64,000 nt of DNA, from assembly GCF_014489415.1 (NCBI RefSeq), contig NZ_CP060822.1:1312311-1376310 (forward strand), given 5' to 3'. Origin of the DNA: Cylindrospermopsis curvispora GIHE-G1 (lineage in GTDB: Bacteria; Cyanobacteriota; Cyanobacteriia; Cyanobacteriales; Nostocaceae). The number at the start of each line of letters is the position of its first letter. The first letter of the stretch is position 1. The notes beneath the pieces are model-generated. The model had not been told where the DNA came from. It did no database searches and saw only the letters and a list, made by a program, of their open reading frames with translations. The translations under genes were made by a program, and so were the position numbers. This document shows, piece by piece, positions 28,134-37,342 of the stretch.

Positions 28134-30902
28134 ATGGAAGCATCTATCCCCTTGAGATTAGATAAAGCATCTGATATATTGCGCACAGAGAAAACCAGTG
28201 CACTAGATGGGATCTTTGCACCCCAAACCGTAGCAGTTATTGGTGCAAGTGAAAAACCTGGGAGCGTGGGTAGAACCTTGTTATGGAATTTAATTACCAA
28301 TCCCTTCAATGGTACAGTTTTCCCCATTAATCCCCATCGTCATAGTGTACTGGGTATAAAAGCCTATCCAACAATTTCTGATATTTCCGAAAAAATTGAC
28401 CTAGCTGTAATTGCTACTCCTGCACCCACAGTGCCAAAAATTATTGCCGACTGTGTGCAAGCAGGAATCAAAGGAGCAATTATTATTTCTGCTGGTTTTA
28501 AGGAAGCAGGTGAAAAAGGAATTGCTTTAGAGAAAGAAATATTATCTGTAGCACAGGGAGGAAAGATCAGAATTATTGGACCAAACTGTTTAGGAATGAT
28601 GAATCCCATTTCTGGTTTAAACGCTACCTTTGCTAGTAAAATGGCCCAACCAGGGAGTGTGGGTTTTCTGAGTCAAAGTGGTGCATTATGTACATCAATT
28701 TTGGACTGGAGTTTACAGGAAAATGTAGGTTTTAGCGCCTTTGTTTCCCTAGGTTCAATGTTAGATATTAGTTGGGGAGACTTAATTTATTATCTAGGAG
28801 ACGATCCCCACACTAAAAGTATAGTTATTTATATGGAATCAATTGGTAATGCTCGTTCTTTTTTATCAGCAGCACGGGAAGTAGCATTAACCAAACCAAT
28901 TATAGTAATTAAAGCAGGTCGTACAGCAGCAGCAGCAAAAGCAGCAGCTTCCCATACGGGGTCATTAGCAGGAAGTGATGCGGTTTTAGATGCAGCATTC
29001 AAAAGATGTGGAGTATTAAGGGTTAATAGTATTTCTGATTTATTTGATATGTCAGAAGTATTAGCAAAACAACCTTATCCTCAAGGTCCTAGATTAACCA
29101 TTCTCACCAATGCGGGTGGACCGGGAGTATTAGCGACGGACTCATTGATAGAAAGTGGGGGAGAACTAGCAGCAATTTCTCCCCAAACTATGGAAAATTT
29201 AAATCATATATTACCTCCCCAATGGAGTCATAATAACCCCATAGATATTTTGGGAGATGCGGATCCACAACGTTATACAAAAGCCTTAGAAATTGCCAGT
29301 AAGGATACCAATAGTGATGGTTTATTAGTAATTTTGACTCCTCAAGCTATGACTGATCCCACCAAGATTGCTGAGGAATTAAAGCCCTATTCTCAAATGC
29401 AGGACAAACCTATTTTAGCCAGTTGGATGGGTGGAGAGGATATTGCAGAAGGGCAAAAAATTCTCAACCTTGAGGGTATTCCCACATATTCCTATCCTGA
29501 TACTGCTGCTAGGATATTTAGTTATATGTGGCGCTATAGTTATAACTTAAAGGGGATTTATGAAACTCCCGTATTACCCGCATTGGAATGTGATAGTAAT
29601 ACTCGCAACTGTGGTTTAGTGACAACTATTATTACAGAAGCTAGAAAGGCGGGAAGAACAATTTTAACTGAATTTGAATCCAAGGAAATTTTAGCAGCTT
29701 ATGGCATTCCAGTAGTGGGAGGAACCATTGCCAAAAGTGCACAAGAAGCGATAGAATGGGCGGAAAAAATTGGCTATCCTGTAGTATTAAAATTGTATTC
29801 CCATACAATTACCCATAAAACGGATGTGGGGGGAGTTCAGTTAAATTTAAGAAATGCTGAATCAGTAAAAAAAGCCTATCATTTTATAGAAACCTCAGTT
29901 TTAGAAAAAGCTAGACCAGAGGATTTTTTAGGTGTAACCGTACAACCCATGGTCAAAACTAATGGGTATGAATTAATTATTGGTAGTAGTCTGGATCCCC
30001 AATTTGGTCCAGTATTATTATTTGGCACCGGAGGACAATTGGTAGAAGTCTTTCAAGATAGTTCTATTGCTCTACCACCCCTAAATACCACCCTAGCACG
30101 TCGGATGATGGAGCAGACTAAAATTTATCAAGCTTTAAGGGGGGTCAGGGGTAGACAAAGTATTGATATGCAAGCTTTAGAGGAACTGTTAGTAGTCTTT
30201 AGTCATTTGGTAGTAGAACAACCGTGGATTAAAGAAATAGATATTAATCCTTTATTAGCAATTCCCCCCACACCCGATCATCCAGGTGGTTTAATCGCAT
30301 TAGATGGCAGAATAGTATTACATCCAGCTGAGATGGAAGAGCAGCAATTACCTAAATTAGCAATCCGTCCCTATCCCCATCAATATGTGTCTAATTGGAG
30401 ATTGAAAAATGGTAGGGAGGTGATTATTCGTCCTATTCGTCCTGAGGATGAACCATTGATGGTCAAATTTCATCACACATTATCGGAAGAAACTATTTAT
30501 TTTCGTTATTTTCATCTAATCAAATTAAGTCAAAGAGTTACCCATGAAAGACTGACCAGGATCTGTTTTATTGATTATGACCGGGAAATGGCCTTAATTG
30601 CTGAACAGGAAGACCCACATACTCAACAGAAGGAAATTTTAGCAGTAGGAAGATTAAGTAAATTACATGGTAGTAATAGTGCGGAATTTGCCATGCTGGT
30701 CACTGATGGTTACCAGCGCAACGGGTTAGGTACAGAAATTCTCACAAGGTTAATGGAAATAGCCAAGAATGAGAAAATATCTGTGATTTTTGCTGAGATC
30801 CTAGCAGAAAATATAGCCATGCAGAAGGTATGTCAAAACTTGGGTTTTGAGATTTTTCCAACTGAGGATGGAACCATCTTGAAAGCAGAAATCTATCTAT
30901 AA
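28134..30902 (+). CDS. ADP-forming acetate-CoA ligase fused to GNAT acetyltransferase
   Basis: A 922-residue multi-domain protein. Domains in order: CoA-binding Rossmann ([20 protein letters not shown]), succinyl-CoA-ligase-like domains with a phosphohistidine region, ATP-grasp ([20 protein letters not shown]), and a C-terminal GNAT domain ([20 protein letters not shown]). ADP-forming ligases convert acetyl-CoA to acetate with ATP made; fused forms can also acetylate proteins. AAGGAGC before ATG 28134 is a good ribosome binding site. It ends the fermentation cluster and could supply ATP from PFL/PFOR-derived acetyl-CoA. Confidence 0.88.
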   Translation: MEASIPLRLDKASDILRTEKTSALDGIFAPQTVAVIGASEKPGSVGRTLLWNLITNPFNGTVFPINPHRHSVLGIKAYPTISDISEKIDLAVIATPAPTVPKIIADCVQAGIKGAIIISAGFKEAGEKGIALEKEILSVAQGGKIRIIGPNCLGMMNPISGLNATFASKMAQPGSVGFLSQSGALCTSILDWSLQENVGFSAFVSLGSMLDISWGDLIYYLGDDPHTKSIVIYMESIGNARSFLSAAREVALTKPIIVIKAGRTAAAAKAAASHTGSLAGSDAVLDAAFKRCGVLRVNSISDLFDMSEVLAKQPYPQGPRLTILTNAGGPGVLATDSLIESGGELAAISPQTMENLNHILPPQWSHNNPIDILGDADPQRYTKALEIASKDTNSDGLLVILTPQAMTDPTKIAEELKPYSQMQDKPILASWMGGEDIAEGQKILNLEGIPTYSYPDTAARIFSYMWRYSYNLKGIYETPVLPALECDSNTRNCGLVTTIITEARKAGRTILTEFESKEILAAYGIPVVGGTIAKSAQEAIEWAEKIGYPVVLKLYSHTITHKTDVGGVQLNLRNAESVKKAYHFIETSVLEKARPEDFLGVTVQPMVKTNGYELIIGSSLDPQFGPVLLFGTGGQLVEVFQDSSIALPPLNTTLARRMMEQTKIYQALRGVRGRQSIDMQALEELLVVFSHLVVEQPWIKEIDINPLLAIPPTPDHPGGLIALDGRIVLHPAEMEEQQLPKLAIRPYPHQYVSNWRLKNGREVIIRPIRPEDEPLMVKFHHTLSEETIYFRYFHLIKLSQRVTHERLTRICFIDYDREMALIAEQEDPHTQQKEILAVGRLSKLHGSNSAEFAMLVTDGYQRNGLGTEILTRLMEIAKNEKISVIFAEILAENIAMQKVCQNLGFEIFPTEDGTILKAEIYL

Positions 30903-31014
30903 CTGGGTGGGTGGAATTAAATATAAGATGAACGTAGGTTGGGTTGAAGTATGAAACCCAACACCCGCATGGGTCTCGTTCCTCCACCCATCCTACAAAT
31001 AATTGTGCCTCCCT
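30903..31014 (-). repeat. Dispersed intergenic repeat, full copy (reverse)
   Basis: Read on the minus strand it begins GGGAGGCACAATTATTTGTA and runs through GGTGTTGGGTTTCATACTTC to TTAATTCCACCCACC. It aligns over about 110 bases with 36464-36579 (plus), with the difference concentrated in one loop. It contains nested inverted repeats (GTTGGGTT...AACCCAAC) and no ORF, so it is MITE-like or a structured intergenic repeat. It fills almost the whole gap up to the stop of the CARF gene. Confidence 0.8.
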
Positions 31015-32314
31015 AATTACTAAGATCTGACATCGAGGTTGGAAATTGAGGAGCTCGCTTTTGGGATTTATTTTGATTTACGGAACTAATCCCAGATTTA
31101 ATAAAGTTCACAAATACTTGTTTAACTTTTTCATATTCCTCCAATTTTATTGGTTTAAATCCATGAGCAAATAATGAGTTATTCCTCACTTCTAGAGCAT
31201 CGATAATTCTATTTGAATGTTCCATATATATTTTACCCATAGGATCGTTAAGTTCACTTAGAAGTTCATAACTACTCCGTAAACCTATCTGGATTTTCCC
31301 CTTGGTTAGAGAACGTTTTTCCGAATATTTGTCCCGTAAATTTTCCGGTATTTTCTCAATATTAACCTCTTCTGTTTTTAGATCATATTCTTTTAATAAA
31401 CGAATTTGAGCCAATAATTCCAAAGCACGATAAAGCCTACCTACAGCATCATCATAACGTTCTTGTTTGGCACGCCTTTCTGCATTTAATATTAAATCTT
31501 CAACTATTTCATAACCGTGTCCCTCAGTGGTATTAGTAGCATCATATTTATCATCTATTTGTTTTCTGCTCCTAATTACTCGCTTGAGAAATATAACTAG
31601 ATCTTTGATTACAGGATTTTTCATTTGAGGTTCTAGTAAATTTAATGCTTCTCTATGTTCAAATTTATCCCATTTATCTAAACCTAAGCAACTAGTATGT
31701 AAAAGTCTAATTTCGTACTTCTTGTCAGTTGGTAACTCCCAGGATATTAGTAGTCGGTTTACTTCAGCAATAATAGCTGGGTAGTTATATTGATCCAATA
31801 AAATTGGTAAAAATTTCTTAATAGTCTGATCTGCAACTATAGGTCCTATACTAGTTTTTTGTGTACCTTCACCTCGTTCAACTCTATTAATGTTTGTGCG
31901 AAGAGCTGTGGTTACGTACAGTTCAAGTTCATAGTAAATAGATGCTATTGCTAGACCTATGGACATAGATTTAGTACCACCTGTATAATCGGCTTTTATT
32001 ACAGTATTTGAGATATTCTTCTTCAAATTCTGAACATATAATGCCACCTCACGATAGCATTCTTGTAGGTTATCAGGATCTTTTATGACAATTAGATCCC
32101 TATCCGGTTGAAATTTGTCACCTAATTCTAGTTGCGTCGGAATATTTGGTAGTCTTTGCGAATTTTCTAGAATTTTTACCTGGCTACCTACTACTTGAGA
32201 TTTACTATCTTCAGAACAAATAAAAACTACTCTGTCAGGTTTCAGCATCTTAATAGCCGTAACAATAGGTTGATGAGATCCACCGACTGTAACTAATAAA
32301 ATTTCTGTCTGCAT
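31013..32314 (-). CDS. Orphan CARF-HEPN protein (TIGR02710-like, Csm6-type RNase)
   Basis: A 433-residue protein. The N-terminal CARF-like Rossmann domain starts LLVTVGGSHQPIVTAIKML and includes KADYTGGTKSMSIGLAIAS, a ligand-binding loop. The C-terminal helical HEPN domain carries RNNSLFAH (R377, H384; the R-X4-6-H RNase motif). This matches the TIGR02710 group of CRISPR-associated CARF proteins, which would sense cyclic oligoadenylate and cut RNA. No cas gene or CRISPR array occurs within the window. Confidence 0.85.
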   Translation of the reverse strand: MQTEILLVTVGGSHQPIVTAIKMLKPDRVVFICSEDSKSQVVGSQVKILENSQRLPNIPTQLELGDKFQPDRDLIVIKDPDNLQECYREVALYVQNLKKNISNTVIKADYTGGTKSMSIGLAIASIYYELELYVTTALRTNINRVERGEGTQKTSIGPIVADQTIKKFLPILLDQYNYPAIIAEVNRLLISWELPTDKKYEIRLLHTSCLGLDKWDKFEHREALNLLEPQMKNPVIKDLVIFLKRVIRSRKQIDDKYDATNTTEGHGYEIVEDLILNAERRAKQERYDDAVGRLYRALELLAQIRLLKEYDLKTEEVNIEKIPENLRDKYSEKRSLTKGKIQIGLRSSYELLSELNDPMGKIYMEHSNRIIDALEVRNNSLFAHGFKPIKLEEYEKVKQVFVNFIKSGISSVNQNKSQKRAPQFPTSMSDLSN

Positions 32315-32487
32315 TGCATTTTCACCTTAAGTATCGAAAGTTAAATCTCTAATAAATCCCGCAATTATTCGGATTTATAAGTCTTCATAGTATATCTTAT
32401 ATTACAAATGTGTTTCTAATGTCAAGTTTATTTTACACCGAATAAGTACCAGAAAAGGCTTTGATTAAAACATCATAAATATAGTTT

Positions 32488-32633
32488 AGCTACCAAGGGA
32501 TAGCACAAGGTAAATAGTCAACCCCCATGGGGAAAAAAATCGGTGCGCGGGTACATAACCTGAAGACTGTCCGTGGGGGAGACCGGGAATCAATTCCCTT
32601 ACCCGACAGCTCAAGTCGGTTAAAACCGACTAG
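32488..32633 (+). ncRNA. Structured RNA candidate, HEARO/omega-RNA-like
   Basis: A 440-base gap between genes holds a compact set of complementary segments: CCCCATGGGG (32523-32532), CTGTC (32567-32571) pairing with GACAG (32605-32609), the inner hairpin GGGAAT/ATTCCC (32585-32598), and a perfect 8-bp closing hairpin AGTCGGTT/AACCGACT (32614-32631). The order and G-rich text (CCGTGGGGGAGACCGGGAAT) remind me of HEARO/omega RNAs that guide IscB nucleases, but no iscB ORF follows. The strand is inferred. Covariance search (RF02033) would decide. Confidence 0.4.
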
Positions 32634-32643
32634 TTTTGTCATG

Positions 32644-32676
32644 TTGTAGATTGGGTTGAGAAAATCCAATCTACAA
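32644..32676. repeat. 11-bp perfect inverted repeat
   Basis: TTGTAGATTGG and CCAATCTACAA flank an 11-base loop. It is a divergent relative of the GTAGGTTGGGTTGA part of the dispersed repeat seen at 30903-31014. Confidence 0.6.
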
Positions 32677-32681
32677 AACTG

Positions 32682-32716
32682 AAAAAAATTTCTACCCAAA
32701 TCTAAACTTGGGTAGG
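32682..32716 (-). terminator. Intrinsic terminator after DUF442 gene
   Basis: On the minus strand CTACCCAA (8 bp stem, 8-base loop) is followed by AAATTTTTTTC. It lies 40 bases after the stop of the gene at 32755-33207 and has the form of a factor-independent terminator. Confidence 0.7.
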
Positions 32717-32754
32717 TTTAGGTAAGTTTATAACAGCAGTCTGTCACTATGGAC

Positions 32755-33207
32755 TTACACTTGCAAATCAGGTTTAGATAGTTGTTTGATTTTTGTTAAA
32801 TAATGATGAATTTGAGGATGGGTTGGGTCAATACCCAAATCAATAGCTTTTGCTACGATCACTGCATCTTCCCAATTTTCTTGATCAGCCAAAGCAATTA
32901 AAGCTGTAACAGAAGCACGTCCACCTGCGCCACAGTGAAAATATATTGGAGTTGGCAGATCAACTATCTCTGTCAGTAAGTGATCTATCTTCTCTCCATT
33001 AGACGAATTAGATTCTAAAGGTAAGTTGACATACTCCAGACTGTTGCTTTTCGATAGTTCTTGTTCATTGCTTAGAGACCCTGTTTCATCAGGCGATCGC
33101 AAATTTACAATAGATTTAACTCCCTGACGAGCAAGCTGGGCTAAATCCTCTGGTGAAGGTTGTGCCCCCACCCAAAATTTTTCACTAATTTGCCGAAAAT
33201 TACTCAT
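32755..33207 (-). CDS. DUF442 / beta-lactamase-hydrolase-like phosphatase
   Basis: A 150-residue protein of the DUF442 group of the protein-tyrosine-phosphatase superfamily. Starts SNFRQISEKFWVGAQPSPED, then GVKSIVNLRSPDE, and the active-site loop YFHCGAGGRASV (C-x4-R, as is usual for this family rather than C-x5-R). Members are found alone or fused to sulfur dioxygenases or lactamase-like domains; the substrate is unknown. It is monocistronic with its own terminator. Confidence 0.85.
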   Translation of the reverse strand: MSNFRQISEKFWVGAQPSPEDLAQLARQGVKSIVNLRSPDETGSLSNEQELSKSNSLEYVNLPLESNSSNGEKIDHLLTEIVDLPTPIYFHCGAGGRASVTALIALADQENWEDAVIVAKAIDLGIDPTHPQIHHYLTKIKQLSKPDLQV

Positions 33208-33637
33208 TAAACCACTAAAAGTTGATAGAGTTTTCGATTTTTTATTGTAGCATCGCTGAACAATGGCCGATCCCCCGTCAATCTTCTATCCCATTGATCA
33301 AGCTAAAACGTATTGCTAATTACTACTTCCTCATATGGCAATTGACCACCACGGGATTGAGCTGGTTTGATCGTAATCATCATTGTAATAACTCGATTTA
33401 CTTTTGTAAACTACAGTAAGTTGTGAAAGGATTTGACTAATCTTGTCTCAAGGGGTGCAACTATTCCCGTTTATGGCAATATTTAAGGGGAGCGATCGCA
33501 TGGTTACATTGACATATTGGGGATAAAATGTCAATATATAGAAAGTCGGTTAAACCCGCCCTGGGATGCTTCATCTCTCGCTTATAAAGATAATAATTTT
33601 GCAATTTCCTACTTCTCCGTAAGTTAACTACTATTCT
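33208..33637. other. Intergenic region before fibrillin gene
   Basis: 430 bases with no supportable gene. It holds one HIP1 site (33492-33499), a short inverted repeat TTGACAT/ATGTCAA near 33509-33532, and the text GTCGGTTAAACCCGCCCTGG at 33545, which shares the TCGGTTAAA core with the structured candidate at 32488-32633. A 65-codon frame at 33222 has no ribosome binding site and odd composition. Confidence 0.4.
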
Positions 33638-34303
33638 ATGAATTATCAAACAGTTAAAGAACAATTACAAGCGTTAATTGAATCACTACGTGAGTCACTG
33701 ACTAAACAGAACGGTGGTCAGCCCATGGGTGCCCCAATTACTAATATAAAGATAGAGGAGAATCAAGCATTCCGAATGGAGGAGTTGACGGTTGAACTAG
33801 AAAGACTGAATCCCAATCCTCAACCCCTGCGCAATGCTATTAATCTACTTAATGGAGCTTGGAAGTTAGAATACTCCACAGCTAGGGAAATTAGGGTTTT
33901 AGATTCTCTCCCCCTGGGACTACAGGTAGGTCAGGTATTTCAGGTGATTAACGTAGCACAAGCAGAATTTTTCAATCTTGCTAAGGTGAAACACCCATGG
34001 AAAATTGTCTCTGGTGGTGTTAAGGTAACAGCTAGATTTGAAGCAGATTTGGATAACTCTGGTTTACCTAATCAACGTATCAATGTCTATTTTGATAAAC
34101 GTTATTTAGCCATTGATGAAATTTTGGGTATTAGCACTCCCATGCTCAACCCATTGAACGTTGCACCCGCTAATAATCCTAAAGGAAGAGTTCCCAGTCT
34201 GGATATTACTTACCTGGATGAAAATTTCCGAATTGGTAGGGGAGGTGATCAAGGTCTATTTATTTTACAAAAGACCAATGATATCCAGAATATCAATTTT
34301 TGA
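33638..34303 (+). CDS. PAP/fibrillin family protein
   Basis: A 221-residue plastid-lipid-associated (fibrillin) protein. It has the helical N-terminus, then LNPNPQPLRNAINLLNGAWKL, and the conserved LDITYLDENFRIGRG near the C-terminus. In cyanobacteria and plastids these lipocalin-like proteins attach to thylakoids and plastoglobule-like lipid and help protect photosystem II. Its stop is 7 bases from the stop of the convergent GH65-PgmB gene. Confidence 0.9.
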   Translation: MNYQTVKEQLQALIESLRESLTKQNGGQPMGAPITNIKIEENQAFRMEELTVELERLNPNPQPLRNAINLLNGAWKLEYSTAREIRVLDSLPLGLQVGQVFQVINVAQAEFFNLAKVKHPWKIVSGGVKVTARFEADLDNSGLPNQRINVYFDKRYLAIDEILGISTPMLNPLNVAPANNPKGRVPSLDITYLDENFRIGRGGDQGLFILQKTNDIQNINF

Positions 34304-34310
34304 CCTGTTG

Positions 34311-36341
34311 TCAAGCAAGATCTTGTAATTTCCTTTGCAGTTTTTCCCAGGTCATACCCACCAAATTGGGTACTACAATGTGGGCACTCCCTACCCTTTC
34401 CGGTGATCCTATTCCTACTACCCACATACCCGCAGCTAGGGCTGCGTCTATACCTAATGCTGCATCTTCAAATACTACACATTGTCGCGGAATAACTCCT
34501 AATTGTTGAGCTGCAAATAGAAACAAATCAGGTGCTGGTTTTGGTTTGCTTACATTATAACCATCTGTAATAGAATCGATTTCTTCCCCAATTCCTAGTT
34601 TCTCTACAAGTAATCGAGCATTTTTGCTAGAGGAACCTAAAGCTATTTTTAAACCCACCCGACGTAGATCATCTATTAGGTATTTGACTCCCGGGAGTAA
34701 GTTGTCAGGGGTAATATTTTGTATGAGTTGAATATAATATCTATTTCTGCGATCCATCATCTCCCTTAATTGTAATTCTGAATATTGGCGATCGCCTATT
34801 ATGGAAATTAAAAAATCCCAATCGGAGATTCCTAGCAGACTTTCATGAATTTCCCGGTTAAAAGGTATTTTTTCCCCATTGGCTAATTTTTGCCAAGACT
34901 GGTAGTGATATTCATAGGTGTCTATCAACACTCCATCCAAATCAAAAATAATCCCCCCTATGGGACGAGATTTTTTTTGAGTAACTATTCCTGAGTGTAA
35001 ATCAAAACTATGCCATTTACCATGCCAGTATAATTTAAACTGTAATCTTGTCCAACCTGGGGGTAAATGGGGATAAGCGACGGGTTGATCATCGATAAAT
35101 TGAATACCTCCAAAACCAAAAACTACAGCTTGCCAAACAGCACCTGCGCTAGCGCCATGAATACCATCTATGGTATTTCCCATAACTTCTTCTAAACCTA
35201 ACATTGCTGTTTGCATAAACCTTTGATATACTTGATTGGGTTTAGCCAAGTCCTCTGCTAAAACATGGTAGCGATAATTTAGTAGATTACGAGCTATGAT
35301 TGGTTGGGTAAAGATCAGAAATGGCAAGATAAAAATTTCTGTGTCCCAAAAAACATGACTGTGATGGAAAAAAGTGGAAATGGTTTTAGCTGGTATGCTG
35401 ACTTTATCATCGTAACGAGAAACAGCAATTAGCATTTGAAAAAGATTATAACGGACAGCAAAAGCTGCTTTACTATCCCCCTCAATCAAAATATCACTTT
35501 GTTGCCAAATTTGATTCCATTCTTGTTGATTAGCATTACGTAGGGTAACGTAGTCTGGAAGATAATAGAGTTTAGACTTTGCAGCTAATAGTGGATCTGG
35601 AACATCTCTTGAGGTAAATAGGGTGATAATCTTCTCAATGGTGATGGTCTGATTTGGTGAGCACCTAAAAGTTGCACTAATACTGGGATAACTAGGAGCA
35701 CCATTGACTTGCGAATGGCCCTCTACTCCCAAAAGACTAATTTTTCCCGCTATTCCTATATCAAGTCGACTTTGACGATTACGACTGTGTAACCAGAATC
35801 CCTGGTCTAGCTTTCCTTGCTCTAGTCCTTCCCAATGATTAAATCCCCTGTTTTCTGGATACCCATTAATCCCACTTTGCAATTCAATTCTACCATAAAA
35901 GTCTAAGAAAGTTAAAATGCAACGTTGACACAGTACATGCTGATCTGCCATGCTAGCAAATCTTTCAAAATAGATATCTATAGTCTTACCACTGGGACTG
36001 CGCCATTGCAAAGAACGACTCAGAATTCCGTGACGCAAATCAAGTTCCCGATTGTACTGTAGTATTTTACCTTGATCTAGACCAAAGCGATCGCCCTCAA
36101 TTGTAATTACTAATGGTAGACAATCTGGACAGTTAGCCATTTCTGTGTGAACCGGATCATAAAACTCATGAATAAAGGTAGCAGGTGAAGCACGGGGATA
36201 ACCTTCTTCAAAACTACCTCGTGTCCCTAAGTACCCATTACCAATAGTGAAAATAGTTTCTCTAGTATGTAGTTGTTCTGGTCTAAAATTAGTTTCAATT
36301 AAAATCCAATCTGTGTAGATAAAATCTTGATTTTTTTCCAT
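34311..36341 (-). CDS. GH65-PgmB fusion with GH65 catalytic core deleted
   Basis: A 676-residue fusion. Residues 1-455 are a glycoside hydrolase family 65 (kojibiose/trehalose phosphorylase type) protein, with the N-terminal beta-sandwich and the start of the (alpha/alpha)6 barrel (HVFWDTEIFILPFL). At about residues 360-371 the text jumps from NLLNYRYHVLAEDL to VYQRFMQTAMLGLEEV, which in full-length relatives is separated by roughly 250-300 residues, including the catalytic GPDEYH motif. That motif is absent. Residues 460-676 are a complete beta-phosphoglucomutase HAD domain (IIFDLDGVLIDT, LGSSSKN, KPKPAPDLFL, FEDAALGIDAA). The phosphorylase half is probably dead, the mutase half intact. Confidence 0.85.
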   Translation of the reverse strand: MEKNQDFIYTDWILIETNFRPEQLHTRETIFTIGNGYLGTRGSFEEGYPRASPATFIHEFYDPVHTEMANCPDCLPLVITIEGDRFGLDQGKILQYNRELDLRHGILSRSLQWRSPSGKTIDIYFERFASMADQHVLCQRCILTFLDFYGRIELQSGINGYPENRGFNHWEGLEQGKLDQGFWLHSRNRQSRLDIGIAGKISLLGVEGHSQVNGAPSYPSISATFRCSPNQTITIEKIITLFTSRDVPDPLLAAKSKLYYLPDYVTLRNANQQEWNQIWQQSDILIEGDSKAAFAVRYNLFQMLIAVSRYDDKVSIPAKTISTFFHHSHVFWDTEIFILPFLIFTQPIIARNLLNYRYHVLAEDLAKPNQVYQRFMQTAMLGLEEVMGNTIDGIHGASAGAVWQAVVFGFGGIQFIDDQPVAYPHLPPGWTRLQFKLYWHGKWHSFDLHSGIVTQKKSRPIGGIIFDLDGVLIDTYEYHYQSWQKLANGEKIPFNREIHESLLGISDWDFLISIIGDRQYSELQLREMMDRRNRYYIQLIQNITPDNLLPGVKYLIDDLRRVGLKIALGSSSKNARLLVEKLGIGEEIDSITDGYNVSKPKPAPDLFLFAAQQLGVIPRQCVVFEDAALGIDAALAAGMWVVGIGSPERVGSAHIVVPNLVGMTWEKLQRKLQDLA

Positions 36342-36463
36342 TTTTTAGTCAAAAACTGCTTTTTTAGGATCATTATATTCAGGAGCAATAAAATTCAAAT
36401 AGTGAACGTTTTTGCCAACAAAATCACTGATATGCTGAATATATAGAAGCTTTCTATTTAAGT

Positions 36464-36579
36464 GGGGAGGCACAATTATTTGTAGGATGGGTTAGCGGTA
36501 GGTAACCCATGCGGGTGTTGGGTTTCATACTTCAACCCAACCTACGTTGATCTTATATTTAATTCCGCTCACCCACTTA
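36464..36579 (+). repeat. Dispersed intergenic repeat, full copy
   Basis: It starts GGGGAGGCACAATTATTTGT, passes AGGATGGGTTAGCGGTAGGT and GCGGGTGTTGGGTTTCATAC, and ends ATTTAATTCCGCTCACCCAC. It is the direct counterpart of 30903-31014. It fills part of the 506-base gap before the HetP-like gene; the rest of that gap shows nothing coding. Confidence 0.8.
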
Positions 36580-36847
36580 CATTGAGTCAATGTAAATAAA
36601 TTATTAAAGTAATTGCATCTGACTCAAGTATGAAAATATTACTTCCTCAAATAATTCTTGAAGTATAAGCTTGAGGATTGTGACTTTTGATATAATTTGC
36701 CAGAGTGGCTAAAAAAAACCAAAAAACATAGTATTCTACATATCATCACAATTGTTTTCCTATTAAATCAAGACTTCTCTTGGATGGCTAAATCTTTCAG
36801 GTAAAAATTTAGATCCCATATCCGACCAAAATAATATCAGGGCTATT

Positions 36848-37105
36848 ATGAACTACTCAACTTCCTCCACTAGTAATTTCGAAATTCCGATTACCCCAGA
36901 AGAACTCAATCACATACTTACTGCTATTTCCAATGGTAGATATTCTTGGGCTTGTGTCCTTATTTTAAGATCTATGGGTTACAATCCGCTTCACTATATA
37001 CCTCAGCGTACCTATAGTCGAATCGCTAAAGAAAACAACCCAGTGGTCAGCACAGCTATTCCCACCCCACAAGAAGCATTGGAGACAATCAATAGTCATT
37101 CTTAA
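36848..37105 (+). CDS. HetP-like heterocyst differentiation protein
   Basis: An 85-residue small protein with the HetP core: [40 protein letters not shown] and TYSRIAKEN. The WACVL..LR..GYNP.HYIP..TY.R motif is the family signature. HetP and its paralogues control commitment to heterocyst formation in Nostoc-type cyanobacteria. Which paralogue this is cannot be told here. It lies 237 bases upstream of nifJ on the same strand but with its own gap. Confidence 0.85.
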   Translation: MNYSTSSTSNFEIPITPEELNHILTAISNGRYSWACVLILRSMGYNPLHYIPQRTYSRIAKENNPVVSTAIPTPQEALETINSHS

Positions 37106-37342
37106 CAATCTCCGGTAAAAACCTATGAAATCTTTTGGTGCGAAACCCGTATAGAATCCATTTAGGCTATCGCACTGATTTTACATTAAATTACTCTCTA
37201 TCCTCACAAGTTCCTCAACTTTTTCCCATATCCTAAAAGGGAGTCTGGGAATATTAATGCCTGCACAGTATTATCTATATCTATTAATCACGTATGTTTA
37301 CTAGTGTTTACTAAAGTCAATAATCAATTAGGTTAGGGAATT

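Noticed and set aside
32581-32611. GGGAATCAATTCCC as a possible tRNA T-arm
   Set aside because: No acceptor stem, anticodon arm or CCA-side pairing can be built around it.
33222-33419. 65-codon open frame between DUF442 and fibrillin genes
   Set aside because: No ribosome binding site or recognisable family; composition is not protein-like.
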